Positions 1 through 8,708 of a stretch of 18,597 nt of DNA are shown here, piece by piece. Positions within the stretch are counted from its first letter, which is position 1. Each line of letters begins with the position of its first letter. A program made the position numbers and the translations under genes. This DNA comes from an uncultured Rothia sp. (GTDB lineage Bacteria > Actinomycetota > Actinomycetes > Actinomycetales > Micrococcaceae), in contig CALGXU010000197.1 in assembly GCA_937935205.1 (NCBI GenBank), forward strand, positions 1-18,597. Reading direction: 5' to 3'. The notes beneath the pieces are model-generated. The model saw only the letters and a program-made list of their open reading frames with translations. It did no database searches and was not told the origin of the DNA.

Positions 1-470
1 TAGAGCACCCCGAGGTGGGTGTGCTCATCGCCCCGAACTTTGCGATTGGTTCGATCCTCGCCACCGAGTTCGCGGCGAAGGCGGCTCGCTACTTTGAGTC
101 GGTAGAGATCATTGAGATTCACCACCCGAATAAGGTGGACGCCCCCTCCGGTACCGCTGTGCACACCGCCCGCAAGGTGGCAGCTGCCCGCGCGGAGGCT
201 GGCGTGGGCCCGAGCCCGGACGCCACCACCTCTGACCCTTTGGGCTCGCGCGGCGCCGTGATTGACGATATTCACGTGCACGCGGTGCGTCTGCGCGGTA
301 TGGTGGCTCACCAGGAGATTCTGCTGGGTGACCCCGGCCAGCAGCTGGTGATCCGTCACGATTCCTTTGACCGTGCCTCCTTCATGCCCGGCGTGCTGCT
401 GGGTGTGCGTGAGGTGGCGGCGCATCCCGGTTTGAGCGTGGGCTTGGACGCCTACATGGATCTGTCCTAG
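1..470 (+). CDS. dapB: 4-hydroxy-tetrahydrodipicolinate reductase, 5' truncated by window edge
   Basis: This is the C-terminal part of DapB, which reduces 4-hydroxy-tetrahydrodipicolinate with NAD(P)H in the cytoplasmic diaminopimelate/lysine pathway. The reading frame is open from base 3 and ends at TAG 468-470. About 156 residues are visible of a usual ~245-270, so the nucleotide-binding N-terminus lies outside the window. The substrate-binding and catalytic signature is visible as EIHHPNKVDAPSGTA (HH pair, catalytic Lys, DAPSGTA loop). The C-terminus has the family's HDSFDRASFMPGVLLGVR helix. A GTG at 15 opens a shorter frame but lies inside the domain and is not a real start. The next gene starts 9 bases after the stop, so the two are probably cotranscribed. 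Confidence 0.95.
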   Translation, partial: EHPEVGVLIAPNFAIGSILATEFAAKAARYFESVEIIEIHHPNKVDAPSGTAVHTARKVAAARAEAGVGPSPDATTSDPLGSRGAVIDDIHVHAVRLRGMVAHQEILLGDPGQQLVIRHDSFDRASFMPGVLLGVREVAAHPGLSVGLDAYMDLS

Positions 471-479
471 GAGAGAGTA

Positions 480-1142
480 TTGTCTGAACAGACTTCGCCT
501 GAGAAAGTGCAGGCATCTTCTAAGGCTCGTGGCCCCTGGTGGACTTCGCTGCGCCTGTGGAGCATCTGCGCGTGCGTGCTGATGGTGCTGACTGTGCTGA
601 TTCTGCCGCTGCCGCTGACGGTGCGTGCCTCTATTTTGGGCGTGCTGATTTTTAGCGCCGTCTTTGTGACAGTGGATGCTGGCGGTTGGGGTAAGACCTT
701 CGCGGCGTTGACCTGTGCCCTGTTGGCCCTGTACCTGGCGCATATTGCGCAGCAGGGCTTCGTGATGCTCACCTCCGGTTCGGTGGCCGGCATTGTGCTT
801 GGTGCGGGCATGATTCTGCTGCCGATTCTGGGTGCGTGGGCGCTGGTGCGTGAGGTGCTTTTCGGCGCTCGTATTCAGCGTATGGCTCAGGAGCTGGCGG
901 CGTCGGGTGAGTTGGCGGAGGATACCCTGCCGCGCACCCCCTCCGGCCGTGTGGACCGTGAGGCTGCGGCGGTGGAGTTTGAGAGCTTCGCGGCGGCGGT
1001 GGAGCAGGAGCCGAATAACTGGAAGGCCTGGTTCAACCTGTCGTGCATGTACGATGCGGGCGGCGAGCGCAAGCGTGCCCGCGCGGCGATGCGTAACGCG
1101 TGGGCATTGCGTTCGGGCGGCCAGGCGAAGGGCATGCGCTAG
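480..1142 (+). CDS. four-helix membrane protein with C-terminal TPR-like repeat
   Basis: This is a 220-residue inner-membrane protein of unknown function. The TTG start at 480 is favoured because AGGAGAG (469-475) sits just upstream, overlapping the dapB stop, which implies translational coupling. Hydrophobic segments lie near residues 26-43, 50-66, 72-92 and 102-127. The cytoplasmic-type tail follows, and residues 180-213 read as one tetratricopeptide-like helix pair (NNWKAWFNLSCMYDAGGE...A). TPRs usually mediate protein contacts, so a scaffold or assembly role is possible but not shown. Its position between dapB and dapA suggests that the gene travels with the diaminopimelate genes, but nothing in it looks enzymatic. 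Known only as a conserved hypothetical as far as I can recall. Confidence 0.85.
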   Translation: MSEQTSPEKVQASSKARGPWWTSLRLWSICACVLMVLTVLILPLPLTVRASILGVLIFSAVFVTVDAGGWGKTFAALTCALLALYLAHIAQQGFVMLTSGSVAGIVLGAGMILLPILGAWALVREVLFGARIQRMAQELAASGELAEDTLPRTPSGRVDREAAAVEFESFAAAVEQEPNNWKAWFNLSCMYDAGGERKRARAAMRNAWALRSGGQAKGMR

Positions 1143-1238
1143 GGACTTCCCCGGTTATTTGAAGGGTTGAGAGAGTCCGAATAATAGAACACGCATGAAA
1201 ATTTATGCGTTCTGTAGCAAAAATCTGCAGTTCGGGCG

Positions 1239-1250
1239 TACTCTGGAGAT
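1239..1250 (+). promoter_or_regulatory. -10 box of a likely leaderless dapA promoter
   Basis: TACTCT at 1239-1244 fits the actinobacterial TANNNT -10 pattern and ends 6 bases before the dapA ATG at 1251. A transcript would therefore begin at or next to the A of ATG. A GGAG at 1245-1248 is only 2 bases from the ATG, too close for normal Shine-Dalgarno use. No clear -35 is visible. Inferred; the same layout recurs at ftsK, miaB and miaA. Confidence 0.5.
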
Positions 1251-2186
1251 ATGTCTGAGAACCTTTCGAACCCCGGTACTTTTGTTGAGCCCGTCTTCGG
1301 TCGCCTCCTGACCGCAATGGTGACCCCCTTCGCGAAGGACGGTTCCGTTGACGAAAAGCAGGTCGCAGACCTGGCGAACTACCTTGTGGAGAACGGCCAC
1401 GACGGCCTGGTGGTCTGCGGTACTACCGGTGAGTACTCCACCATGACCGATGATGAGAACGAGCGCGTCTTCCAGATTGTGAAGGACACCGTCGGTTCTC
1501 GCGCGAAGATTATTGCCGGTGTTGGTTCGAACGATACCGCGCATACCATTGAGCTGGCGCACCGCGCCGAAAAGATTGGTGTGGACGGCCTGCTGGTCGT
1601 GACCCCGTACTACAACAAGCCGACTCAGCCGGGTGTCTACGCTCATTTTGCGACCGTTGCTCAAGCAACTGAGACCCCCGTCATGCTTTACGATATTCCG
1701 GGTCGTGCGGGCATCCCCATCGCACCCGAAACCTACCGCCGCCTTGCAGAAATTGATAGTATTGTAGCGGTGAAAGACGCCAAGGCAGACTTCGGCGCCG
1801 CAACCGAAGTCATGGCAACCACCGACCTGCACTACTACAGCGGCGACGACGGACTGACCCTTCCCTGGATGGCAATGGGCGCCGTCGGCCTCGTCTCGGT
1901 GACCGCACACGTGGCACCCGCACTCTTCCGTGCCCTGATTGATGCTGTCGTTGCACAGGACCTGGTGGAGGCTCAGCGTCTTCACCTGGAACTGACTCCG
2001 ATTGTCCGAGCAACCATGGGCCGCGCCCCCGGTTGCGTTGCTGCCAAGGAGATTCTTTCCTGGCAGGGTGTGCTGGATGAGCCCGTTGTTCGCCTGCCGC
2101 ACGTACTCTCCGAACCGGAGGTTGCCCAGGCTATGCGAGCTGACCTGCTCTCCTCGAGCATCGCTCACACCCTGAAGAACGCCTAA
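1251..2186 (+). CDS. dapA: 4-hydroxy-tetrahydrodipicolinate synthase
   Basis: DapA condenses pyruvate with aspartate semialdehyde, the first committed step of diaminopimelate/lysine synthesis, as a cytoplasmic TIM-barrel tetramer. The 311 residues match the family length. Visible motifs are TAMVTPF (21-27), the GTTGEYSTM loop with T58-T59, YYNKPTQPGVY (120-130), LYDIPGRAG with Y147 and R152, and the Schiff-base lysine K175 in AVKDAK. The start at ATG 1251 keeps the usual short N-terminal lead before the barrel; a later Met at residue 23 would remove part of the first strand. A 108-base gap separates it from the TPR membrane gene, and a -10-like TACTCT lies immediately upstream, so it probably has its own leaderless promoter while still belonging functionally with dapB. 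Confidence 0.97.
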   Translation: MSENLSNPGTFVEPVFGRLLTAMVTPFAKDGSVDEKQVADLANYLVENGHDGLVVCGTTGEYSTMTDDENERVFQIVKDTVGSRAKIIAGVGSNDTAHTIELAHRAEKIGVDGLLVVTPYYNKPTQPGVYAHFATVAQATETPVMLYDIPGRAGIPIAPETYRRLAEIDSIVAVKDAKADFGAATEVMATTDLHYYSGDDGLTLPWMAMGAVGLVSVTAHVAPALFRALIDAVVAQDLVEAQRLHLELTPIVRATMGRAPGCVAAKEILSWQGVLDEPVVRLPHVLSEPEVAQAMRADLLSSSIAHTLKNA

Positions 2187-2252
2187 ACTTTAACGCAGAA
2201 CCTGCACAACTTATCGTGCAGAGCGCGTATATATAGAGGACTTCGGCTTGCT

Positions 2253-2277
2253 GTACGCCCCGCCTTTCGGGGTGTGC
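2253..2277 (+). terminator. hairpin downstream of dapA
   Basis: Ten pairs (2253-2262 with 2268-2277, two of them G-T) close a CCTTT loop, with a GC-rich CCCCG/CGGGG core. There is no following T-run, so it may be a U-poor actinobacterial terminator or part of a structured RNA. Confidence 0.45.
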
Positions 2278-2293
2278 TATGTAGCCAACGGAC

Positions 2294-2329
2294 GCGGACT
2301 CCACACCTAACACTAGGTGAGGGGTCCGC
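2294..2329 (+). terminator. long two-part hairpin downstream of dapA
   Basis: GCGGACTCC (2294-2302) pairs with GGGGTCCGC (2321-2329) through one T-G wobble. After an A-A mismatch, CACCT (2304-2308) pairs with AGGTG (2315-2319) around a 6-base loop. This is the most stable-looking structure in the gap. It lacks a T-tract, so terminator is the leading but not the only reading; it could equally be the 3' end of a small RNA. Confidence 0.5.
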
Positions 2330-2579
2330 TCTGGCGTATTGCCGCGGTTTACCGTCGATGATTCGGCCCACCACTCAGACAGGGGCCCAGCTTAGGTAGA
2401 GGCACCCGCGCACTACGCCCCCAAATACTTTTGAATACTTTCGGTGATTTGGACGCACCGGCAGCACCCCCACCTCCTCGGCATGTGAGAGCCGAACCGG
2501 CGGGAGCGCTTGCGGTACGAAGCGTCGCCTACGAATCACAGACATCACAAGAAAACATAGAAGAAAGAGGAGACACACG

Positions 2580-4283
<1,704 letters not shown>

Positions 4284-4295
<12 letters not shown>

Positions 4296-4309
4296 CGCGA
4301 AGAACTAAC
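4284..4309 (+). repeat. 13-bp tandem duplication spanning the rnj stop
   Basis: GCGAAGAACTAAC occurs twice without a gap (4284-4296 and 4297-4309). The first copy carries the rnj TAA (4293-4295); the second supplies another TAA (4306-4308), 13 bases on and so in the +1 frame relative to rnj. Read directly from the sequence. Confidence 0.95.
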
Positions 4310-4344
4310 ACGCTACGCGAGGCGAGCTGCCTGTTCCAGCGATA

Positions 4345-4377
4345 AGGCGGGGTCGATACACTGTGTCGGCCCCGCCT
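4345..4377 (+). terminator. rnj terminator hairpin
   Basis: A 12-pair stem (4345-4356 with 4366-4377, one T-G wobble) with GGCGGGG/CCCCGCC core closes a 9-base loop, 50 bases after the rnj stop. No strong T-tract follows. Likely the intrinsic terminator separating rnj from ftsK. Confidence 0.7.
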
Positions 4378-4561
4378 GCTGTATATCTGCAGAAGGTATG
4401 CGCGCAAGCTACGTGAAAGTAGCCCGAAAGCTGCGCGAAAGCGAACGCGGCAGGGGAGAAGCTCCTCCTCAGCGCCCTAGCAATGCCCTTATAGGCACCG
4501 GTGGGGCGCACTTTTTAGCTCACTGATAACGAAAGAATCGGTACATTAACGGGAAGGTTGA
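4378..4561 (+). other. rnj-ftsK intergenic segment
   Basis: The 279-base rnj-ftsK gap holds, after the terminator, three GAAAG motifs at exact 11-base spacing (4415, 4426, 4437), the first inside a small GCTAC/GTAGC stem (4408-4423). A GGGAAGG at 4551-4557 is too far (17 bases) from the ftsK ATG to be a normal ribosome site. No gene is seen. Confidence 0.4.
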
Positions 4562-4574
4562 TACCCTAAAAGGT
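4562..4574 (+). promoter_or_regulatory. -10 box of a likely leaderless ftsK promoter
   Basis: TACCCT (4562-4567) lies 7 bases before the ftsK ATG at 4575. The 18 bases GATACCCTAAAAGGTATG match 15 of 18 positions of the equivalent miaB start region (GATACCCTATAGGGCATG). A transcription start at the ATG is inferred; no good -35 is visible. Confidence 0.55.
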
Positions 4575-7500
4575 ATGGCTCCACGGACCACGAAGGGTCG
4601 TAACACGACCTCTACTAAAGCAAACACTAAGAAGACCACCCGCAAGCGCACCACCTCCCGAGGCGGTGCCCAGCGCGGTGCCAACGCGGCGAACCCTGTA
4701 GCGGGCGCTATCTCCTCCGTCTGGCTGAGCATCGCTCACGCTATCGGTGGGCTCTTCCGCTCCATTGGGGCGGTGCGCACCGATCTTGCACCCGAAGACC
4801 GCCGTGACGGTGGCGCGCTCACCATCCTGCTGTTCGGCCTGATCAGTGCCGGAGTGGAGTGGTACAACTGGCGTGCCCACACCTCCCTTGGTTTGTTGCG
4901 TGCGCCCCTGGAGGCCTGGCACACTATGCTGGGCGGTATTTTCGGTCAGGGCGCCCTGCTGATTCCGGTGCTTAGCTTCATCATGGCGTGGTGTGTTTTC
5001 CGTGGACCCGACCTGATTAAACGTAATAACCGGGTGGCGTTGGGCTCCTTTATCATGCTGGTGGCGACCTCCCTGTTCTTTGCACGCCATGCGGGTCACC
5101 CGACCTTCGCGGATGGTTTTGACGCCGTCTGGGCTGGCGGTGGCGTGGTTGGCGTGCTGCTGGGCACCCCCATTGTGCGTGTGAGCGGCGGTATTGCGTT
5201 CTTTGAGATTCTGATTCACCTGCTGCTGGGTATTGCCGGTCTGATGGTTCTGACGAACACTCCGATTCGTCAGGTGGTGCCGCGTACCCTGCACCTGGTC
5301 GGTCTGGCGTTGGGCGAGAAGCCGAACGGCACGACTCGAACCTCCGCGAAGGATAGCCCTTCGGATGCGACTCAGACCGTGGACCTGAACGCCGAGGAGC
5401 ACGACCGCAGCTACCTGTACGAGGACGAGAAGCCGGCGCGCTCGGCTCAGAAGTCCGGTGGCCTGTTCGCTCGTCTGCGCGGTTGGTTGGGCTTTGCTCC
5501 CGCTGCGTCGACCGATTCTTCCCTGGACGAGTACGCCGGTGATGAAGCATTCGTGAGCGCCGTGGTGGATGAGACTCACCCGGAGACCACTCAGATACCG
5601 GTACAGCCCGCGGACTCTGCGCAGGATTCCGCTCAGCAGGCGCGCCCGGCGGCTAAGCCGAACCGTCTGTCCCGCCTGCCCGGTCGCCTCAACCAGGCAC
5701 CGGCTGCGCAGGGCACTTCTGCACAGGGCACTTCTGCACAGAACAGTGCTTATTCGAGCAGCCCGGACCTCTTCGACGTTGAGGCATCGGATGCACCCGC
5801 AGCCCGCCTGGATCAGGTGCAGCGCGCCGCCGTGGCGAACGGCCGCGTGAACCGTATTCCGGGCGAGGAACCCCTCTTTGACGTTGAAGCATACGACGGT
5901 TTCGGCGCTTCTGAGCAAGCTGCACCGCAGACGAAGCCGCACCAGGTAGTGAACCCCGCGCAGGGTACTGCCCCGGCTTCCGCATCCCAGGCTCCTGCCG
6001 CGCCCGCGGCTCAGCCTCCGATTCCGACCCGCATGCACTCGCCGGGTGCGCACCCGAAGAACGCGGCTCCCGCGGCTTCGCGAGCGCCCGAGGCTGGCGC
6101 ATCCCGCCCGCTGCAGAACAACACTCAGGTGGCAACCACTGAGCGGGCGCGCGGCGAGCAGGTTGTTCAGTCCTCCCGCGGTACCTATGTGCTGCCCTCG
6201 GAGGAGATGCTGGTTTCCGGTCCTCCCGCGAAGGAATCCTCCGAGATCAACGAGCACGTGGTTGAGGCTCTGACGAATGTGCTGGAGCAGTTCAAGGTGG
6301 ATGCGCAGGTCACCGGCTTCTCGCGCGGCCCGACCGTGACCCGTTATGAGATTGAACTGGGACCGGCCACAAAGGTGGAGCGCGTGACGGCGCTGAGCAA
6401 GAACATTGCGTACGCTGTGGCGAGCCCGGATGTGCGCATCCTTTCGCCCATTCCCGGAAAGTCCGCAATCGGCATTGAGATTCCGAATACCGACCGCGAG
6501 ACCGTGGCCCTGGGTGACGTGCTGCGCTCCCCGCAGGCCCACGCGAACCACCACCCGATGGTCATGGGCGTGGGTAAGGACGTTGAGGGCGGCTTCGTGC
6601 TGGCGAACCTCGCGAAGATGCCGCACATGCTGGTCGCCGGTGCGACCGGTGCCGGTAAGTCTTCGTTCGTGAACTCGATGATTACCTCGATTCTGATGCG
6701 CGCAACTCCCGACCAGGTGCGCCTGGTGATGGTCGACCCCAAGCGCGTGGAGCTGACCGCCTACGAGGGTATTCCGCACCTGATTACGCCCATCATCACG
6801 AACCCGAAGAAGGCTGCTGAGGCTCTGCAGTGGGTGGTTCGCGAGATGGACGCCCGCTACGACGACCTCGCCCACTACGGCTACAAGCACGTGGACGACT
6901 TCAACAAGGCGGTGCGCGAGGGCAAGGTTCAGCCTGAGCCCGGCAGCAAGCGCACGATTCACGAGTACCCGTACCTGTTGGTAATCGTGGACGAGCTGGC
7001 CGACCTGATGATGGTCGCCCCGCGCGACGTGGAAGAGGCCATCGTGCGTATCACGCAGCTGGCCCGCGCCGCCGGTATCCACCTGGTGCTGGCTACCCAG
7101 CGTCCGTCGGTGGACGTGGTGACCGGTCTGATTAAGGCGAACGTTCCCTCCCGCATGGCGTTTGCGACCTCCTCGGTCACTGACTCTCGCGTGGTGCTGG
7201 ATCAGCCCGGCGCCGAGAAGCTGATTGGTCAGGGTGACGCGCTCTTCCTGCCGATGGGTGCCTCGAAGCCGATGCGTGTTCAGGGCGCGTGGGTGTCTGA
7301 GTCTGAGATTCACGCCGTGGTTGAGCACGTGAAGAAGCAGGCGCCGACCATCTACCGTGAGGACGTGATGGTCTCTGCCGCGAAGAAGCAGATTGATGAG
7401 GAAATCGGCGATGACCTCGACGATTTGCTGCAGGCGGCGGAGATTGTGATTACGACCCAGTTCGGCTCGACCTCGATGCTGCAGCGTAAGCTGCGCATGG

Positions 7501-7757
7501 GCTTCGCGAAGGCTGGCCGCATTATGGACCTGCTGGAGTCGCAGGGCGTGGTGGGCCCCTCGGAGGGCTCGAAGGCACGTGAGGTGCTCATCCGCCCGGA
7601 TGATCTGCAGGCGACCCTGGCGCGTATTCGCGGTGAGGAGCCTCCGGCTGCCGACCCGTACGCGAACGCGGTGGACCCGGGCGAGGCGGTCACCAACTAT
7701 TTCGATGAGCCCGATGATGAGGGCTCGGAGGACGCCTGGCAGCTGACCGGCCGCTAG
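4575..7757 (+). CDS. ftsK: DNA translocase FtsK
   Basis: This is a 1060-residue septal DNA pump that clears the chromosome from the division site and activates dimer resolution. A basic, Thr-rich N-terminus is followed by the FtsK 4TM region (hydrophobic stretches near 76-96, 117-141, 151-172 and 184-231). A low-complexity Ala/Pro/Gln linker of about 300 residues follows. Then come the alpha domain (from about 555, NEHVVEALTNVLEQF), the motor with Walker A GATGAGKS (689-696) and Walker B VIVDELADL (803-811; D806, E807), and the winged-helix gamma domain near 945-1015 (TTQFGSTSMLQRKLRMGF), which in this family reads KOPS/FRS-type polar DNA motifs. ATG 4575 lacks a spaced ribosome site and probably heads a leaderless mRNA. 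A 15-bp tandem repeat (5709-5738) lies in the linker. Confidence 0.97.
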   Translation: MAPRTTKGRNTTSTKANTKKTTRKRTTSRGGAQRGANAANPVAGAISSVWLSIAHAIGGLFRSIGAVRTDLAPEDRRDGGALTILLFGLISAGVEWYNWRAHTSLGLLRAPLEAWHTMLGGIFGQGALLIPVLSFIMAWCVFRGPDLIKRNNRVALGSFIMLVATSLFFARHAGHPTFADGFDAVWAGGGVVGVLLGTPIVRVSGGIAFFEILIHLLLGIAGLMVLTNTPIRQVVPRTLHLVGLALGEKPNGTTRTSAKDSPSDATQTVDLNAEEHDRSYLYEDEKPARSAQKSGGLFARLRGWLGFAPAASTDSSLDEYAGDEAFVSAVVDETHPETTQIPVQPADSAQDSAQQARPAAKPNRLSRLPGRLNQAPAAQGTSAQGTSAQNSAYSSSPDLFDVEASDAPAARLDQVQRAAVANGRVNRIPGEEPLFDVEAYDGFGASEQAAPQTKPHQVVNPAQGTAPASASQAPAAPAAQPPIPTRMHSPGAHPKNAAPAASRAPEAGASRPLQNNTQVATTERARGEQVVQSSRGTYVLPSEEMLVSGPPAKESSEINEHVVEALTNVLEQFKVDAQVTGFSRGPTVTRYEIELGPATKVERVTALSKNIAYAVASPDVRILSPIPGKSAIGIEIPNTDRETVALGDVLRSPQAHANHHPMVMGVGKDVEGGFVLANLAKMPHMLVAGATGAGKSSFVNSMITSILMRATPDQVRLVMVDPKRVELTAYEGIPHLITPIITNPKKAAEALQWVVREMDARYDDLAHYGYKHVDDFNKAVREGKVQPEPGSKRTIHEYPYLLVIVDELADLMMVAPRDVEEAIVRITQLARAAGIHLVLATQRPSVDVVTGLIKANVPSRMAFATSSVTDSRVVLDQPGAEKLIGQGDALFLPMGASKPMRVQGAWVSESEIHAVVEHVKKQAPTIYREDVMVSAAKKQIDEEIGDDLDDLLQAAEIVITTQFGSTSMLQRKLRMGFAKAGRIMDLLESQGVVGPSEGSKAREVLIRPDDLQATLARIRGEEPPAADPYANAVDPGEAVTNYFDEPDDEGSEDAWQLTGR
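5709..5738 (+). repeat. 15-bp tandem repeat in the ftsK linker
   Basis: CAGGGCACTTCTGCA is present twice in direct succession and starts a third time (CAG at 5739). It encodes AQGTSAQGTSAQ in the low-complexity linker, keeps the frame and is probably length-variable between strains. Confidence 0.9.
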
Positions 7758-7780
7758 TCCTTCAGCGCCCTATCCATTCG

Positions 7781-7801
7781 GCTGAGTCCACTCAGCTGAG
7801 T
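7781..7801 (+). terminator. overlapping hairpins downstream of ftsK
   Basis: GCTGAGT (7781-7787), ACTCAGC (7790-7796) and again GCTGAGT (7795-7801) overlap so that the middle arm can pair with either flank. ACTCAGCTGAGT (7790-7801) is a perfect 12-base palindrome. The element is 24 bases after the ftsK stop and may be a weak terminator or a protein-binding palindrome. Confidence 0.4.
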
Positions 7802-7854
7802 GAGCGTGCGACATGCACCCCGTATAGTCCCTGTGATGTCTGCTACGGCACACG

Positions 7855-7860
7855 TATAAT
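7855..7860 (+). promoter_or_regulatory. pgsA promoter -10 box
   Basis: A perfect TATAAT lies 97 bases before the pgsA ATG, with TATAGT at 7823-7828 as a weaker second candidate. No convincing -35 is seen. A start near 7867 would give a leader of about 90 bases containing the CGTATC/GATACG stem (7880-7894). Confidence 0.55.
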
Positions 7861-7879
7861 GGACGGTACGGGGTGTTTG

Positions 7880-7894
7880 CGTATCCCCGATACG
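7880..7894 (+). promoter_or_regulatory. inverted repeat in the pgsA leader
   Basis: CGTATC (7880-7885), CCC, GATACG (7889-7894) is a perfect 6-pair inverted repeat downstream of the presumed pgsA start point. It overlaps a possible CGGGG/CCCCG stem (7869-7889). It could be an operator or an RNA stem; no regulator is identified. Confidence 0.3.
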
Positions 7895-7957
7895 TTTAGG
7901 TGTCGGTGCGTACGCGGTCTCTCACCGTCGAAAGCCATCTACCCGTAAGGAGCCGTT

Positions 7958-8605
7958 ATGAGTGAAGCTCGCAATTCCGCACCCGCCGGTGCGGTCAGCA
8001 CAGCGAAGCCTTCGAACTGGAACGTGCCGAATGTGTTGACGGTTCTGCGTATTATTGCGGTTCCTTTCTTCATTGTTGCCCTGGTGACGGGCGGTACTTT
8101 TGGCGCCGCTGATTCGACGCACCGCTGGCTGGCGTGGATTATTTTCATTCTTGCCATGCTCACGGATTGGGCGGACGGCTATCTGGCGCGCTCGCGTAAC
8201 CTGATTACGAGCTTCGGTAAAATTGCTGACCCGATTGCCGATAAGTTCCTCACCGGTGCGGCGTTCATTGTGCTGTCAGCGCTGGGCGAGCTGTGGTGGT
8301 GGGTCACGATTGTGATTCTGCTGCGCGAGTGGGGCATTACGATCATGCGTCTGTTCGTCATTAAGTACGGTGTGATGGCCGCTAGTAAGGGCGGCAAGAT
8401 TAAGACCGTGCTGCAGACGGTGGCGCTGGTGCTGATGCTTCTGCCGCTGGGTCAGTTGGGTCTTGGCTGGCTGATTCCCGGTTGGGTTCTGATGGGCGCG
8501 GTCACCGCGATTACCGTGTGGACCGGCCTGGTGTATGTGCGTGATGCGTATGTTTTGCGTCGTAACTGGTTGCAGGCTCAGGCCTCCCAGAGCGGCGGTC
8601 ATTAG
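7958..8605 (+). CDS. pgsA: CDP-diacylglycerol--glycerol-3-phosphate 3-phosphatidyltransferase
   Basis: PgsA makes phosphatidylglycerolphosphate from CDP-diacylglycerol and glycerol-3-phosphate in the membrane, leading to phosphatidylglycerol and cardiolipin. At 215 residues it is slightly longer than usual, with a soluble N-terminal ~20 residues before NVPNVLTVLRI. The CDP-alcohol phosphotransferase signature is complete: D70-x2-D73-G74-x2-A77-R78-x8-G87-x3-D91-x3-D95. Several hydrophobic helices follow (34-45, 57-68, 99-120, 135-155, 160-185). ATG 7958 has AAGGAG at 7947-7952 with a 5-base spacer. It sits after ftsK and before cinA, an order common in Actinobacteria. The motif fits the family; PgsA rather than another CDP-alcohol transferase is inferred from overall similarity and context. 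Confidence 0.92.
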   Translation: MSEARNSAPAGAVSTAKPSNWNVPNVLTVLRIIAVPFFIVALVTGGTFGAADSTHRWLAWIIFILAMLTDWADGYLARSRNLITSFGKIADPIADKFLTGAAFIVLSALGELWWWVTIVILLREWGITIMRLFVIKYGVMAASKGGKIKTVLQTVALVLMLLPLGQLGLGWLIPGWVLMGAVTAITVWTGLVYVRDAYVLRRNWLQAQASQSGGH

Positions 8606-8610
8606 AGGCT

Positions 8611-8636
8611 AGGGGAGTGGCGTGTGCTGCTCCCCT
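8611..8636 (+). terminator. hairpin after pgsA
   Basis: AGGGGAG (8611-8617) pairs with CTCCCCT (8630-8636) around a 12-base loop, 5 bases after the pgsA stop. No T-tract follows. It may be a terminator or an intra-operon processing stem. Confidence 0.45.
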
Positions 8637-8679
8637 TCGCTGTACCTGCGGTGCGTTGTGTACCGCGTGAGGTTTTGGG

Positions 8680-8704
8680 CGGCGGTTCGCCGCTGAAAGG
8701 AGAG
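8680..8704 (+). promoter_or_regulatory. TTCG-capped hairpin abutting the cinA ribosome site
   Basis: CGGCGG and CCGCTG (8680-8685/8690-8695) pair around TTCG, an extra-stable tetraloop in RNA. AAAGGAGAG (8696-8704) begins at the next base, so the stem presents the ribosome site without covering it. Spacing from AGGAG (8698-8702) is 3 bases to ATG 8706 and 6 bases to ATG 8709. Confidence 0.5.
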
Positions 8705-8708
8705 AATG

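Larger units (their letters stand above)
2187..2579 (+). other. 393-base structured gap between dapA and rnj
   Basis: No protein gene is supported here. The first 145 bases hold three inverted repeats: CTGCAC/GTGCAG (2202-2207/2216-2221), a 10-pair stem at 2253-2277 and a long two-part stem at 2294-2329. A TATATATA run (2228-2235) precedes the second stem and could be a -10, which would give a short transcript consisting mostly of the two larger hairpins. Further down there are two copies of AATACTTT 10 bases apart (2424-2431 and 2434-2441), each holding a TANNNT hexamer. Weak stems follow at 2442-2460 (CGGTG/CACCG) and 2478-2495 (TCGGC/GCCGA). The last part is the rnj leader with its ribosome site AGAGGAG at 2566-2572. 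Terminator, small RNA and rnj 5' leader functions are all possible. Confidence 0.5.

Noticed and set aside
1..470. dapB as a pseudogene
   Set aside because: The frame is intact from base 3 to the stop; only the window edge removes the N-terminus.
1159..1185. TTGAAG ... AATAAT as a dapA promoter with leader
   Set aside because: The spacer is only 15 bases and the hexamers are weak; TACTCT next to the ATG fits the pattern shared with other genes better. Not excluded.
4566..7328. Very long open frame on the minus strand opposite ftsK (about 920 codons)
   Set aside because: It mirrors ftsK codons in a high-GC gene, its product is His/Arg/Gln-rich low complexity with no recognisable domain, and it has no ribosome site. 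The same applies to long minus-strand frames opposite rnj, dapA, miaB and miaA.
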